Shown here piece by piece: positions 28,087-36,800 of a DNA stretch of 64,000 nucleotides. Below the pieces are notes generated by a model. The model was not told the DNA's origin and searched no databases. It was given only the letters and a program-made list of their open reading frames with translations. Position numbers and translations under genes: made by a program. Every line of letters begins with the position of its first letter. Position 1 is the first letter of the stretch. The DNA lies in NCBI RefSeq assembly GCF_017833255.1, contig NZ_JAFIBU010000001.1, forward strand, positions 1,178,001 through 1,242,000, written 5' to 3'. This stretch comes from Paenibacillus sp. PvR098. GTDB lineage: Bacteria; Bacillota; Bacilli; Paenibacillales; NBRC-103111.

Positions 28087-28115
28087 AATGTACAACTTCA
28101 GCGTTCCAAAATCAA
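28087..28115 (-). promoter_or_regulatory. sigma-A-like promoter for mtaD
   Basis: On the minus strand TTGATT (28115-28110), 17 bases, then TACATT (28092-28087). It ends about 40 bases upstream of the mtaD ATG. Confidence 0.6.
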
Positions 28116-28261
28116 GCAAAGGTATATTTTCAAACACATGAATCACTACATAGAAGAAGCTCATTTTTCATATCCTAACTCGACAAACTTTCATTGCTTT
28201 CCATGCGTATATTGTGTTATTTTTATTTTTGTGAAATTTACCGTCAAATTTCTACATAATC

Positions 28262-28289
28262 TTGCTTGCTACAATAAATATTCTATTAT
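28262..28289 (+). promoter_or_regulatory. possible promoter for DUF47-pit
   Basis: TTGCTT (28262-28267), 16-base spacer, TATTAT (28284-28289), ending 28 bases before the DUF47 ATG. The spacer is one base short and the -35 is weak. Confidence 0.45.
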
Positions 28290-28317
28290 TCATTAGATTT
28301 TCGGGAGGCTATAAGCT

Positions 28318-28938
28318 ATGCTTTTTAGTAAAAAAAACGATACGGACTTTCTTCTCCTACTCATCAAAGCGTCAGAAAACACACTGCATGCGGCTCAGAT
28401 GTTTCGCAACGCAGTTATGGGAGATCAGCCTCCGGCTACATTCTACCCGCAGCTGAAGGATCTGGAGAATAAAGGCGATGAAATCACGCATCAAATTTTC
28501 AAAGGTCTGAATAAAGTGTTCATCACTCCAATCGACCGCGAGGATATTATGGAGCTTGCCTCTAAGGTAGACGATGTCATGGACGGGATCGAAGCTACAA
28601 TTGCACGTTTTGATTATTTGAACATCACCGTATCTGACAAATATATGAAAGAATTCTCCGCGGTTATCGTGGCCAGCTGTCAGCACATCCTAGATGCGTT
28701 CAAGCTGCTTTCCAAAAAGAAGTACATGCAGCTCACGGAACACACGGTTCAGATTAACAGCTTGGAAAATGAAGCCGACCGCCTGATGCGCGAAGGTATT
28801 CGTGAGATTTTTACTAATCCGAAGGATCCATATCATGATTTCAAGCTAAAAGAACTTTACGAGCGTTTGGAGCAGACGACCGACGCATGCGAAGACGTAG
28901 CCAATATTCTGGAGAGCGTCGTGTTGAGATATTCCTGA
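28318..28938 (+). CDS. DUF47-family PhoU-like phosphate transport accessory protein
   Basis: Cytoplasmic all-helical protein of 206 residues, PhoU-like fold. Typical stretches are FYPQLKDLENKGDEITHQIF, FITPIDREDIMELASKVDDV and INSLENEADRLMREGIREIF, whose acidic pairs bind metal in PhoU relatives. It is encoded 50 bases upstream of a Pit phosphate transporter, the standard arrangement for this family, and is taken to gate or assist that transporter. ATG 28318 has GGGAGG 10 bases upstream. The gene is divergent from mtaD. Confidence 0.92.
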   Translation: MLFSKKNDTDFLLLLIKASENTLHAAQMFRNAVMGDQPPATFYPQLKDLENKGDEITHQIFKGLNKVFITPIDREDIMELASKVDDVMDGIEATIARFDYLNITVSDKYMKEFSAVIVASCQHILDAFKLLSKKKYMQLTEHTVQINSLENEADRLMREGIREIFTNPKDPYHDFKLKELYERLEQTTDACEDVANILESVVLRYS

Positions 28939-28988
28939 GTCGCCGCACGGGTTACTTAGGAATTTCCCAGTATGCTTAGGAGGACATT

Positions 28989-29990
28989 ATGTTAACCATT
29001 CTTATCATCATCGTAGCCTTGGCACTGATCTTTGATTTTATTAACGGATTTCACGATACGGCCAACGCTATCGCAACCTCCATTTCAACAAGAGCACTGT
29101 CGCCGCGTTTTGCCGTGCTTTACGCAGCCGTATTAAATTTTATCGGAGCATTGTTTTCTTCGGAAGTTGCCAAAACGGTCGGCGGAAGCGTAGCGAATCC
29201 GGCTGCGATCGAAAACGGCATGTATATCGTTATCGCAGCATTAATCTCGGCCATCATATGGAATCTGCTCACTTGGTATTACGGTATTCCTTCATCATCG
29301 TCCCATACGCTGATCGGGTCGCTGGCTGGAGCTGTTATTGCGGGAGCTGGTTTAAGCGGGGTCAATTGGTCAGGGTTTCAGCAGATCGTCCTTATACTCA
29401 TCTTATCGCCGATCATCGCATTTGGTACGGGTATTCTCATCATGTGGATCATCCGTAAGCTGATCTTGCTTAGAGGAAATCAATCACGTTCAAAGCTCAA
29501 CCGTACCTTCCGCAGCTTTCAGGTAATATCCGCTGGGTTGCTCTCGTTTTCTCATGGTGGTAACGATGCGCAGAAGGCGATGGGAATTATCGTGTTCGCA
29601 TTGGTTGCCATGGGTTACCAAACGGATTTGGAAGTTCCTCTCTGGGTAAAGCTCTCGGCAGCTACCGCAATGGGACTCGGGACTTCGATCGGTGGTTGGA
29701 AAATTATTAAGACGGTGAGCAAAAAGCTGCTCAAGATTGAGCCGATCAATGGCTTTGCCTCCGACTTGAACTCATCGATCATCATCCAGACCTCCACCTA
29801 CCTTGGGATGCCGTTATCAACGACCCACGTCATTTCATCATCGATTATCGGTACCGGTTCCGTTATGCGGTTCCACGATGTCAAGTGGGGCACGGTAACT
29901 CGAATGGTTATGACATGGGTGATTACGATCCCGATCAGTATGGTGCTTGCCTTCTTAATTTACAAAATCATCTTCTCATTTACATTGTAA
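28989..29990 (+). CDS. pit: PiT-family low-affinity inorganic phosphate transporter
   Basis: Membrane transporter of 333 residues with about ten hydrophobic helices. The two PiT signatures are present: IFDFINGFHDTANAIATSIS near the N-terminus and SFSHGGNDAQKAMGIIVFAL in the second half. STTHVISSSIIGTGSV near the C-terminus is also typical. It moves metal-phosphate complexes by proton or sodium symport. The ribosome site AGGAGGACATT directly precedes ATG 28989. It is the second gene of a two-gene unit with the DUF47 protein and ends at a bidirectional terminator shared with rex. Confidence 0.95.
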   Translation: MLTILIIIVALALIFDFINGFHDTANAIATSISTRALSPRFAVLYAAVLNFIGALFSSEVAKTVGGSVANPAAIENGMYIVIAALISAIIWNLLTWYYGIPSSSSHTLIGSLAGAVIAGAGLSGVNWSGFQQIVLILILSPIIAFGTGILIMWIIRKLILLRGNQSRSKLNRTFRSFQVISAGLLSFSHGGNDAQKAMGIIVFALVAMGYQTDLEVPLWVKLSAATAMGLGTSIGGWKIIKTVSKKLLKIEPINGFASDLNSSIIIQTSTYLGMPLSTTHVISSSIIGTGSVMRFHDVKWGTVTRMVMTWVITIPISMVLAFLIYKIIFSFTL

Positions 29991-29994
29991 AAAT

Positions 29995-30029
29995 AAAGCC
30001 CGGGTGCAAAGAATTTTGCCCCGGGCTTT
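29995..30029. terminator. bidirectional terminator between pit and rex
   Basis: Perfect 10-base arms AAAGCCCGGG (29995-30004) and CCCGGGCTTT (30020-30029) with a 15-base loop separate the convergent stops of pit and rex. The A/T tracts on either side are short, so strength is moderate. Confidence 0.8.
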
Positions 30030-30046
30030 ATACGTTAATCCAAAAG

Positions 30047-30667
30047 TTACTCCAAATAATAAGCCAAGCTTTGCAGCTCGGTAGTGAAATCTGCATGATG
30101 AACGCGAATCTCACCCGGCACCTTGATAATCATCGGGGCGAAATTAAGAATCGCTTCCACACCCGCTTCAACAAACTGGTTAGCCACCTGCTGCGCCTCT
30201 ATGGCTGGAACCGTAATAATCCCGATACGCACTTTAAATTCCTGCAGCGTATCTCCAAGCTCATCCATCGGCTTTACCTTCAGGTTGTTGATGGATTCCC
30301 CGATTTTCGCTTGTTGTGAGTCGAACACAGCCACGATTTTCATATTATCCTTAAGATAGGCATTATAATTGCAAAGCGCCCGACCGAGATTCCCCGCGCC
30401 GACCAATGCGACCGGAATCACCTTATCCAGCTTCAATATTTGTCGGATTTTTTCGATCAAATAGTCAACATCGTATCCGATACCCTTTTTCCCGAATTCC
30501 CCAAAATAGGCTAAATCCTTGCGAATTTGCGCAGGGTTTAAATCCAGCTTTTGTCCAAAATCCTGCGAGGACACCGTTTGTACATTTTTCTTGCTTAGCT
30601 CATTCAAAAACCGAAGATATATCGGAAGACGACGAACGACCGCTTCGGATATTTTTAGAGTTTTCAT
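30047..30667 (-). CDS. rex: redox-sensing transcriptional repressor Rex
   Basis: NADH/NAD-responsive repressor of 206 residues. The N-terminal winged helix reads KISEAVVRRLPIYLRFLNEL and LNPAQIRKDLAYFGEFGKKG. The Rossmann domain has VALVGAGNLGRALCNY for dinucleotide binding, and the C-terminal helix TELQSLAYYLE provides the dimer swap. ATG 30667 overlaps the dinG stop (ATGA), so it is translationally coupled to dinG, an unusual partner. Rex normally controls fermentation and respiration genes at TTGTGA-type sites. It forms the last gene before the pit-rex terminator. Confidence 0.95.
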   Translation of the reverse strand: MKTLKISEAVVRRLPIYLRFLNELSKKNVQTVSSQDFGQKLDLNPAQIRKDLAYFGEFGKKGIGYDVDYLIEKIRQILKLDKVIPVALVGAGNLGRALCNYNAYLKDNMKIVAVFDSQQAKIGESINNLKVKPMDELGDTLQEFKVRIGIITVPAIEAQQVANQFVEAGVEAILNFAPMIIKVPGEIRVHHADFTTELQSLAYYLE

Positions 30668-33513
30668 GCTTCATTTCCACCCATCCACTGCTTTATTCTT
30701 GGTACTAGCTGATTCGAATTCATGTGCTCAATTTTCGGACCAGGCAGCGAATATAAGAAATACTTGCCGTAATTCGTATCGATAACGCGCGTATCGTATA
30801 TAATGACAATTCCTTTGTCCGATGCTGTACGCACTAGACGTCCGAAGCCTTGTTTAAAGCGAATGACCGCTTGCGGTACAGACAGTTTCATGAAAGGATT
30901 CAGGTTCTTTTGCTTAAGCTTTTCCGTCTTCGCTTCGACGAGCGGATGGTTGGGAGGCTGAAATGGAAGTCTGACGATCGCTAAACAGCTAAGCGCATCC
31001 CCGGGAATATCGACCCCTTCCCAGAAGCTGCTCGTTCCGAGCAGTACACTGGCGGAACTATTCTGAAACAGACGCGTCAGCTTGCTTCGGTTACTGCTAT
31101 CTACACCTTGACCCAACACGGTCACTCCGAATGGAGAAAGCATATCCTTCAGTCCCGCATGCACCGCTTTGAGCATTCGATTGGACGTAAAGAGCACCAG
31201 CATGCGGCCGCGCGTCTCGAGCGCCACCTCCGCAAGCGATGGCACCAATCGATCCAAAAACTCCTTCTCGCCGTTCGCTCCGCGCAGTGTAGGGAAATCC
31301 CGGGGGATGGCCACCAACGCCTGCTTGCGATAATTGAAGGGGGATGGCAACTGAACCGTTTTTAGCTTACTATTCGGTTCCCCGTCCTTAAGGCCCAGCT
31401 GCTCGCATGTGTAGTCAAACGACTTCCCTACCGAGAGTGTTGCTGAAGTCATAATTACGCTGTCCTTCACATCGAAAAAGTACTGCTTCAGCATTTCGCT
31501 GACATCAACCGGCACACAGAATAGCTGCAGCGATCGGTTCTTATTGTACATGCCTCCTTCGAGCCAGTACACGTAATTAGCGTCAGGTTGCGTCATGAAA
31601 AAATGAAGCGCATCCCGATGGCGGTAGAGCTCTTTCACGGTTCCTGTCAAATCAGTGATGGAGCTTTGCACATCGTACTCATCCTGAACCTCTTTGATTT
31701 CCGTAATCAGCTGATCAAGCCTCTTCAAAGCTTCGTTAAAATGAAGGTGCATGTTTTCTTCCAATATGGACAGCTTATCCCAACCGGTCGGGAGCGATTC
31801 CTTCTTCAGCCGGAACACAAGCGAGCTGCCCTCTGTTTGAGCTCCGTCGCTTTTTGAGGCAAGTAGATGGTAAAGCAATTCGCTCAGCTGCTCCCATTCC
31901 TCTTTAAGCAGCACAAGCTGCTCTACGGCCTGATCGATCTTGCTGCACCAGCCCTGTGACCGTTCGTCCTCAAACTTCTGCAGGCGAAAGCGCAAGGTGG
32001 AAAGCTGACCGGATCGGCTGTCTTTATACAGCCAGTGCAGGGTATTCATCAGTCCATGATAATGCAAGTCGATACCCAGGTGCTTGCCGGCCACTTCCTC
32101 AAAATGATGCGCTTCATCAATGACCAAATGCTTGTATGCCGGCAAAAGACGGTTTTCCGCCTTCGTGTCAGTGAACAGCATCGAATGGTTTGTAATGATG
32201 ACGTCTGCCGTGTTAGCATCATGGCGGGCACGATGATAGAAACACTTTTTAAACCAGGGACATGTCCTGTTCAAGCACGAATCCGAATCACTCTCAACCG
32301 TTTGCCAGAATTGCCTTCCTTTATTTGCAAAGTGAAGCTCCTCATCATCCCCGCGCTTCGTCTCACCGAGCCAAACCACCATCTGACCGGCAGTAACCCT
32401 ATCATCTCGTCCATTTTCAAAATCAAGCGTATTCAACTTCTGCTCAAATTTGCGCAAGCATAAATAATGGCTTCGGCCTTTTAAAACAGCGGCTTTAAAG
32501 CGGGAGGGAAACAATTCATCGAGCAACGGGAGGTCCCGCTCCCGCAGCTGTTCCTGAAGATTGATAGTATGGGTGCTTACAAGTATTTTTTTGTCTTGTT
32601 TTAAGCCGTAATAAAGAGATGGAATTAAATATCCAAGAGATTTGCCGGTTCCGGTTCCTGCTTCGATCATCAGATGCTGACCTTGCTCGAGAGCTGACTC
32701 AACTTCTTTGAGCATGGTTACCTGCGCCTCGCGGTCTTCGTAGGCATCAAACCGCTGCTTTAAGACCTGTTTCAACTGCTCGTAGAATGAACCAAAATCA
32801 CCAGGCAGCTCGCCAGTCGCTTTCTCTTCCTGTTCCAGTTCTTCTCCCCAATCATTGACATTCAAAGCAAACTGACGGAAATAGCGGTCTGAATCCATAT
32901 CAAGAGGATTATTTAGTTCTTTATATTGCCTCATTTCTTGGATAAACCAGCCAAAATCGTTTGTGGAATCCTCGAATATCATTTCTAATCTCTGTAGGGT
33001 GAGCAAAGGAAGCGATTGAAAGCGTTCCATGCACTGAAGCCAAATGAATGCCGTGGCTTCGGCATCGCTGTCAGCCTGATGGGGCCTTTCGTGCTCGATC
33101 CCGAAGGCATGACTAACCATGGAAAGTTGCAGACTAGATAAACCGGGATAAAGAATACGAAGAGCATCCATCGTATCCAATACTCTGCCGTCGAAAGGAA
33201 AATACCCGTGCTCATCCAAGGCCCGCTGCAGGAAAGCCAAATCGAAACCCGTATTATGTCCCACCAGAACAGCATCCTGCAGCAGCGGTACCATCTCAGC
33301 AATAACACTATCTAGGGGCTGAGAACCTTTTACCATCTTATCATCAATGCCGGTTAGCGCAGTAATTGAAGAAGGTATACTCATCCCCGGGTTGACGAGT
33401 GAAGTATACCTGTCTGTAATTTCATGATCGTTTATAATAAAGAGCCCGACCTGGATAATGCGATCCGCAGTCGTGCTCCCAGTCGTTTCAAAATCCAAAA
33501 CCGCGAATTTCAT
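30664..33513 (-). CDS. dinG: DinG-family helicase/exonuclease
   Basis: Protein of 949 residues combining a DnaQ-like 3-prime exonuclease (AVLDFETTG with Asp7 and Glu9, HNTGFDLAFLQ, HQADSDAEATAF) and an XPD-like superfamily 2 helicase. The helicase shows Walker A IEAGTGTGKSLGYLIPSLYY and DEAH box LVIDEAHHFEE; motifs V and VI are GTSSFWEGVDIPG and QGFGRLVRTASDKG. Between them Cys residues in HYLCLRKF, SCLNRTCPWFKKCFY could hold a 4Fe-4S cluster. Length and order match Firmicute DinG. ATG 33513 has AAGGG 14 bases upstream, rather distant. It is followed by rex with a 4-base overlap. Confidence 0.94.
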   Translation of the reverse strand: MKFAVLDFETTGSTTADRIIQVGLFIINDHEITDRYTSLVNPGMSIPSSITALTGIDDKMVKGSQPLDSVIAEMVPLLQDAVLVGHNTGFDLAFLQRALDEHGYFPFDGRVLDTMDALRILYPGLSSLQLSMVSHAFGIEHERPHQADSDAEATAFIWLQCMERFQSLPLLTLQRLEMIFEDSTNDFGWFIQEMRQYKELNNPLDMDSDRYFRQFALNVNDWGEELEQEEKATGELPGDFGSFYEQLKQVLKQRFDAYEDREAQVTMLKEVESALEQGQHLMIEAGTGTGKSLGYLIPSLYYGLKQDKKILVSTHTINLQEQLRERDLPLLDELFPSRFKAAVLKGRSHYLCLRKFEQKLNTLDFENGRDDRVTAGQMVVWLGETKRGDDEELHFANKGRQFWQTVESDSDSCLNRTCPWFKKCFYHRARHDANTADVIITNHSMLFTDTKAENRLLPAYKHLVIDEAHHFEEVAGKHLGIDLHYHGLMNTLHWLYKDSRSGQLSTLRFRLQKFEDERSQGWCSKIDQAVEQLVLLKEEWEQLSELLYHLLASKSDGAQTEGSSLVFRLKKESLPTGWDKLSILEENMHLHFNEALKRLDQLITEIKEVQDEYDVQSSITDLTGTVKELYRHRDALHFFMTQPDANYVYWLEGGMYNKNRSLQLFCVPVDVSEMLKQYFFDVKDSVIMTSATLSVGKSFDYTCEQLGLKDGEPNSKLKTVQLPSPFNYRKQALVAIPRDFPTLRGANGEKEFLDRLVPSLAEVALETRGRMLVLFTSNRMLKAVHAGLKDMLSPFGVTVLGQGVDSSNRSKLTRLFQNSSASVLLGTSSFWEGVDIPGDALSCLAIVRLPFQPPNHPLVEAKTEKLKQKNLNPFMKLSVPQAVIRFKQGFGRLVRTASDKGIVIIYDTRVIDTNYGKYFLYSLPGPKIEHMNSNQLVPRIKQWMGGNEA

Positions 33514-33599
33514 TGATACGTGTCAATCCCTTCGTTCCCACTATCCTTTAAGGATAACAATACTACGGGCAAAAGGGAATAGCAAACTTATCCTGTGGT

Positions 33600-34241
33600 T
33601 CAAGATGATCCTCGAGCAATGCTGAAAGCGAATTGAAGTCCGCCCTTTTTCTCGCAGCAAACCCCCAAATCCAGCAGTGGTTGAATGCTGGCAGGATCCG
33701 TTCGGTAAGCCATATCGAAAAACTCGCATGCTTTCTCCATATTGTGCTTCTCCACTTGGATGCAGCCCATCGCATTATAGGAGATAGCTTTCATCTGCAA
33801 ATTTTCCGTGAGCTGGGTCAAAAAATGAAAGTGCGTATAGCTCTCATTCGTTTCCCCTTTGCGCAGATAAGACATCGCAAGATAAATGCGAGCCAAGTTA
33901 AAATCTGGCTGAAGCTTGAGCAGCTTTTCGAATTCATGAATCGCTTCATCGAATAAATGAAGCTTATAATATCCTTGGCCGCGAACAAACCAATCCGTAC
34001 GTTTGCCTGAAAATTCCGGGTCGAGAGGGTCGCTTCCGCCTAATGACACTCCCGTAACCCTGGAGAGCTCACCCAACTTTTCTTCGAACAGCAACCATTC
34101 CTCAATGCAAGCGTCGCTCATGACTCTTAACGCCCGCAGCTTATCCTGCAGTTGCTTCCTTTTGGTGCCTGTAGAGGACGGGTATTCCGATATCACATCA
34201 TCGAGCATTTCGTTCATGGAAGCAAAAAGATGTTTGAACAT
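33600..34241 (-). CDS. TPR-repeat protein
   Basis: Soluble protein of 213 residues. The first 90 residues are helical and acidic; the second half contains TPR-like units such as FVRGQGYYKLHLFDEAIHEF, NLARIYLAMSYLRKGETNES and ISYNAMGCIQVEKHNMEKAC. These normally bind partner proteins. ATG 34241 has AAGGTGG 12 bases upstream; GTG 34253 would abut the ribosome site. The last 15 residues (CCEKKGGLQFAFSIARGSS region) break the TPR pattern, so the C-terminus might be frameshifted or simply divergent. It lies between dinG and panD on the same strand. The function is unknown. Confidence 0.75.
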   Translation of the reverse strand: MFKHLFASMNEMLDDVISEYPSSTGTKRKQLQDKLRALRVMSDACIEEWLLFEEKLGELSRVTGVSLGGSDPLDPEFSGKRTDWFVRGQGYYKLHLFDEAIHEFEKLLKLQPDFNLARIYLAMSYLRKGETNESYTHFHFLTQLTENLQMKAISYNAMGCIQVEKHNMEKACEFFDMAYRTDPASIQPLLDLGVCCEKKGGLQFAFSIARGSS

Positions 34242-34355
34242 GTCTCTAAACACCCACCTTACGCTTCTCGCTGACCAAGCTTAGGAGTTTCTGCCCTGCC
34301 GGCCCTCGACTTATTGTATCTTCATTGTGCGTCTACCCGTCCCGTTTCATTCCCT

Positions 34356-34739
34356 TTACAGCACCGTGGAATGAATTTCTTCCTTCAATACGCTGATGAC
34401 TTTATTCTGATCTCCCATAATCGCAATATGTGGAGTATGCTTTCTCGCTTCTTCGTCGGACATCATGACATAAGATAATATAATTACCGTATCACCCGGA
34501 TGTACCAATCTTGCTGCCGCTCCATTCAAGCAAACGACACCGGAGCCTCTAGGCCCGGGAATGATATATGTTTCGAATCGCGCTCCGTTGTTGTTGTTGA
34601 CGATTTGAACTTTTTCGTTCGGAAGCATGTCGACGGTATCAAGCAGGTCCTGATCAATCGTAATGCTCCCAACATAGTTTAGGTTCGCTTCCGTTACGAT
34701 AGCGCGGTGTATTTTGGATTTAAGCATGGTGCGAAACAC
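34356..34739 (-). CDS. panD: aspartate 1-decarboxylase
   Basis: Pyruvoyl enzyme making beta-alanine for pantothenate, 127 residues, the standard length. Self-cleavage is expected at Gly24-Ser25 in [15 protein letters not shown], giving the pyruvoyl cofactor from Ser25. Other conserved parts are [20 protein letters not shown] and [16 protein letters not shown]. The start is GTG 34739 behind AGGAGGCGAAAGCC. It is the third gene of the panBCD operon, 25 bases after panC. Confidence 0.96.
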   Translation of the reverse strand: MFRTMLKSKIHRAIVTEANLNYVGSITIDQDLLDTVDMLPNEKVQIVNNNNGARFETYIIPGPRGSGVVCLNGAAARLVHPGDTVIILSYVMMSDEEARKHTPHIAIMGDQNKVISVLKEEIHSTVL

Positions 34740-34764
34740 GGCTTTCGCCTCCTGTATATAATTC

Positions 34765-35634
34765 TTACTTTACTATATGAAACAAACGGTTATCGATTAA
34801 ACGGGTACGCCCGAATTTTACAGCCAAGGCCACGATGATCCGTTCAGCGTCCGACACAGCTTGGAGCGGCTCCAGCGCCGGATAGCTTAATACTTCGGCA
34901 TAATCGATCTCAGCAAGCGGAGCTGTAAGAATGGTTGCGATCACGGCTTCCCGCAGCTCGTCCGCCGTAAGTCCATCACGCTTGTCCCGGATCATCCGTT
35001 CCGCAGCATCCAGCGCTTGAGACAGAACAACAGCCTGACGTCGCTCATCTTCGGTTAAGTATACGTTACGTGAGCTCATGGCCAATCCGTCGCTCTCACG
35101 AACCGTAGGGCACGGAATGATGGTTACCGGTATATTCAAATCAACGGCCATCTGCTCGATCACAGCTACCTGCTGAGCATCCTTCATCCCGAAATAAGCG
35201 CAATCCGGCTGAACGATATTCAGCAGCTTGGTTACTACCGTCGCCACGCCGTCAAAGTGCCCTGGACGCGAAGCCCCACAAAGCCGTTCGGTTACCCGCG
35301 CAACGGAAACGATCGTTTTGGTCGGAGTCGGGTACATCTCCTCTACCTGTGGGAAAAAGACGATATCCGTACCTGTAACACGAGCGATGGCCATATCTCG
35401 CTCCTCTTCTCTCGGATACCGGCTCAAATCCTCATTCGGTCCAAACTGAAGCGGATTAACAAAGATACTAAGAACAACAACATCGCACTCTCGCCGCGCG
35501 GCGTCAAGAAGTGATTGATGCCCTTGGTGGAGATAGCCCATTGTGGGTACGAAGCCGATCCTAGCCTTTGGATTACTCACTCTTGTCTGCCGGATCATTT
35601 GCCGAAGCTCTTGTATATGCTTTACGGTATGCAT
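34765..35634 (-). CDS. panC: pantothenate synthetase
   Basis: ATP-dependent ligase joining pantoate and beta-alanine, 289 residues. The nucleotidyl-transferase motif is [20 protein letters not shown]. Other motifs are [40 protein letters not shown] and the KMSKS-like [23 protein letters not shown] 35634 matches the usual protein start; the frame is open further upstream into panB but lacks support. GGAG lies 12 bases before this ATG. panB ends 22 bases upstream and panD follows. Confidence 0.95.
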   Translation of the reverse strand: MHTVKHIQELRQMIRQTRVSNPKARIGFVPTMGYLHQGHQSLLDAARRECDVVVLSIFVNPLQFGPNEDLSRYPREEERDMAIARVTGTDIVFFPQVEEMYPTPTKTIVSVARVTERLCGASRPGHFDGVATVVTKLLNIVQPDCAYFGMKDAQQVAVIEQMAVDLNIPVTIIPCPTVRESDGLAMSSRNVYLTEDERRQAVVLSQALDAAERMIRDKRDGLTADELREAVIATILTAPLAEIDYAEVLSYPALEPLQAVSDAERIIVALAVKFGRTRLIDNRLFHIVK

Positions 35635-35656
35635 GGGAACGTTTTTCTCCGATCTG

Positions 35657-36523
35657 TTATCTTTTAGAGGAAGACGCGCTTCCATACAAGCTCGCCGCGA
35701 ACTCTTCCTCCATACGGAACGAATGCTCTGGAGCTGGAAAACGGCGCTCCTTTACTTCGTCTACATATTGGCGGATACCGCTGCGGATCGAATCGCCTAT
35801 CGATGCATACTGCTTCACAAAACGCTTGGGATGGGGCACTCCTCCATATCCGAGTATATCGTGAAACACCAGCACTTGACCATCACAAGCAGCGCCTGCG
35901 CCGATGCCGATGGTAGGAATGGATAGCTGTTCGGTAACATGTGCGGCAAGCTGATCCGTGACGAGCTCCAGTACAATCCCAAAAGCTCCGGCTTCCTCTA
36001 AAGCTTTAGCATCGTCCAGCAGCTTTTGTGCTGCTGCGGGCGTTTTTCCCTGTATCTTATAGCCCCCGATTTGATGAATGGATTGTGGCGTCAGCCCGAT
36101 GTGACCCATAACTGGAATTCCTGCCTGGACTAAAGCTTTCACAGCAGGTACGATTTCCGCGCCACCTTCCATCTTTACCGCTTTGCTTAGCCCTTCCTGC
36201 ATCAACCTAGCGGCATTCTTCAGCGTTTCATCGATGCTTCCGTGATAGGTCATGAAAGGTAAATCCGTTACGACAAAGGTCGTTTGAACAGCTCGAGTCA
36301 CCGCTTTAGCATGATAAATCATATCAGTTAGAGTCACAGGAACGGTCGAATCGTAGCCAAGCACTACATTACCCAGTGAATCTCCGACCAGAATCACGTC
36401 AATCCCAGCCTGTTCCGCCAGTATGGCGGATGGATAATCGTAGGCCGTTATCATGCTGATCGGAACCCGGTCCTGCTTCATTTTTTGCAGCCTAGCCGTC
36501 GTTATCGGTTTACGCGTTTCCAT
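35657..36523 (-). CDS. panB: 3-methyl-2-oxobutanoate hydroxymethyltransferase
   Basis: First committed step of pantothenate synthesis, using methylenetetrahydrofolate; 288 residues. Conserved parts are ISMITAYDYPSAILAEQAGI, DVILVGDSLGNVVLGYDSTV (metal Asp), VKMEGGAEIVPAV, VMGHIGLTPQSI and IPTIGIGAGAACDGQVLVFH (Glu/Gly-rich active site). ATG 36523 has GGAGGTGCTTT just upstream; a longer frame exists but overlaps the leader. It heads the panBCD operon and follows a 240-base leader with a hairpin and terminator. Confidence 0.96.
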   Translation of the reverse strand: METRKPITTARLQKMKQDRVPISMITAYDYPSAILAEQAGIDVILVGDSLGNVVLGYDSTVPVTLTDMIYHAKAVTRAVQTTFVVTDLPFMTYHGSIDETLKNAARLMQEGLSKAVKMEGGAEIVPAVKALVQAGIPVMGHIGLTPQSIHQIGGYKIQGKTPAAAQKLLDDAKALEEAGAFGIVLELVTDQLAAHVTEQLSIPTIGIGAGAACDGQVLVFHDILGYGGVPHPKRFVKQYASIGDSIRSGIRQYVDEVKERRFPAPEHSFRMEEEFAASLYGSASSSKR

Positions 36524-36587
36524 AAAGCACCTCCGTCCATCTTCCTGTTCATAGTATTTCAAAGATCGGCCGGATTGTTGCAAGAGC

Positions 36588-36625
36588 AAAAAACCTTTTA
36601 GCCGGGCATACAGAGGCTAAAAGGT
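36588..36625 (-). terminator. intrinsic terminator (attenuator) in panB leader
   Basis: On the minus strand ACCTTTTAGCC (36625-36615) pairs perfectly with GGCTAAAAGGT (36603-36593), followed by six T. It lies 65 bases upstream of the panB start and downstream of a promoter, so it would stop transcription before panB unless prevented. Confidence 0.82.
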
Positions 36626-36765
36626 CACATGTTCTGTGTCATATGATCCTTCTGTCTCGGTCCGGTTTGGCTCAGAGCAGAATCCGACATATTGCATAGC
36701 GAAGCTTTTCAGTTGTGAAAAAACGAATCGTTGGAGTGCAATTCCGGCCGGATACTGCCTCCGTA
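36626..36765 (-). ncRNA. panB leader RNA, candidate pan motif
   Basis: The leader between the promoter and the panB attenuator folds a hairpin at 36762-36733. GGAG pairs with CUCC and GCA with UGC, closed by UCC-GGCC-GGA. One A is bulged on each side of the helix (the A in GUAUCC and the A in UGCACUCC). A second hairpin at 36685-36645 (UUCUG with CAGAA, CUC with GAG) has a bulged A on the 3-prime side as well. The published pan RNA motif upstream of panB is described, from memory, as helices with two conserved bulged adenines, often in tandem. Identity needs a covariance-model match. Confidence 0.55.
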
Positions 36766-36771
36766 ACGAAG

Positions 36772-36800
36772 ATTATACCAAACATTACATTAAAAGTCAC
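36772..36800 (-). promoter_or_regulatory. sigma-A promoter for panBCD
   Basis: On the minus strand GTGACT (36800-36795), 17-base spacer, perfect TATAAT (36777-36772). The -35 overlaps the birA stop codon, and transcription would start near 36765. Confidence 0.78.
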
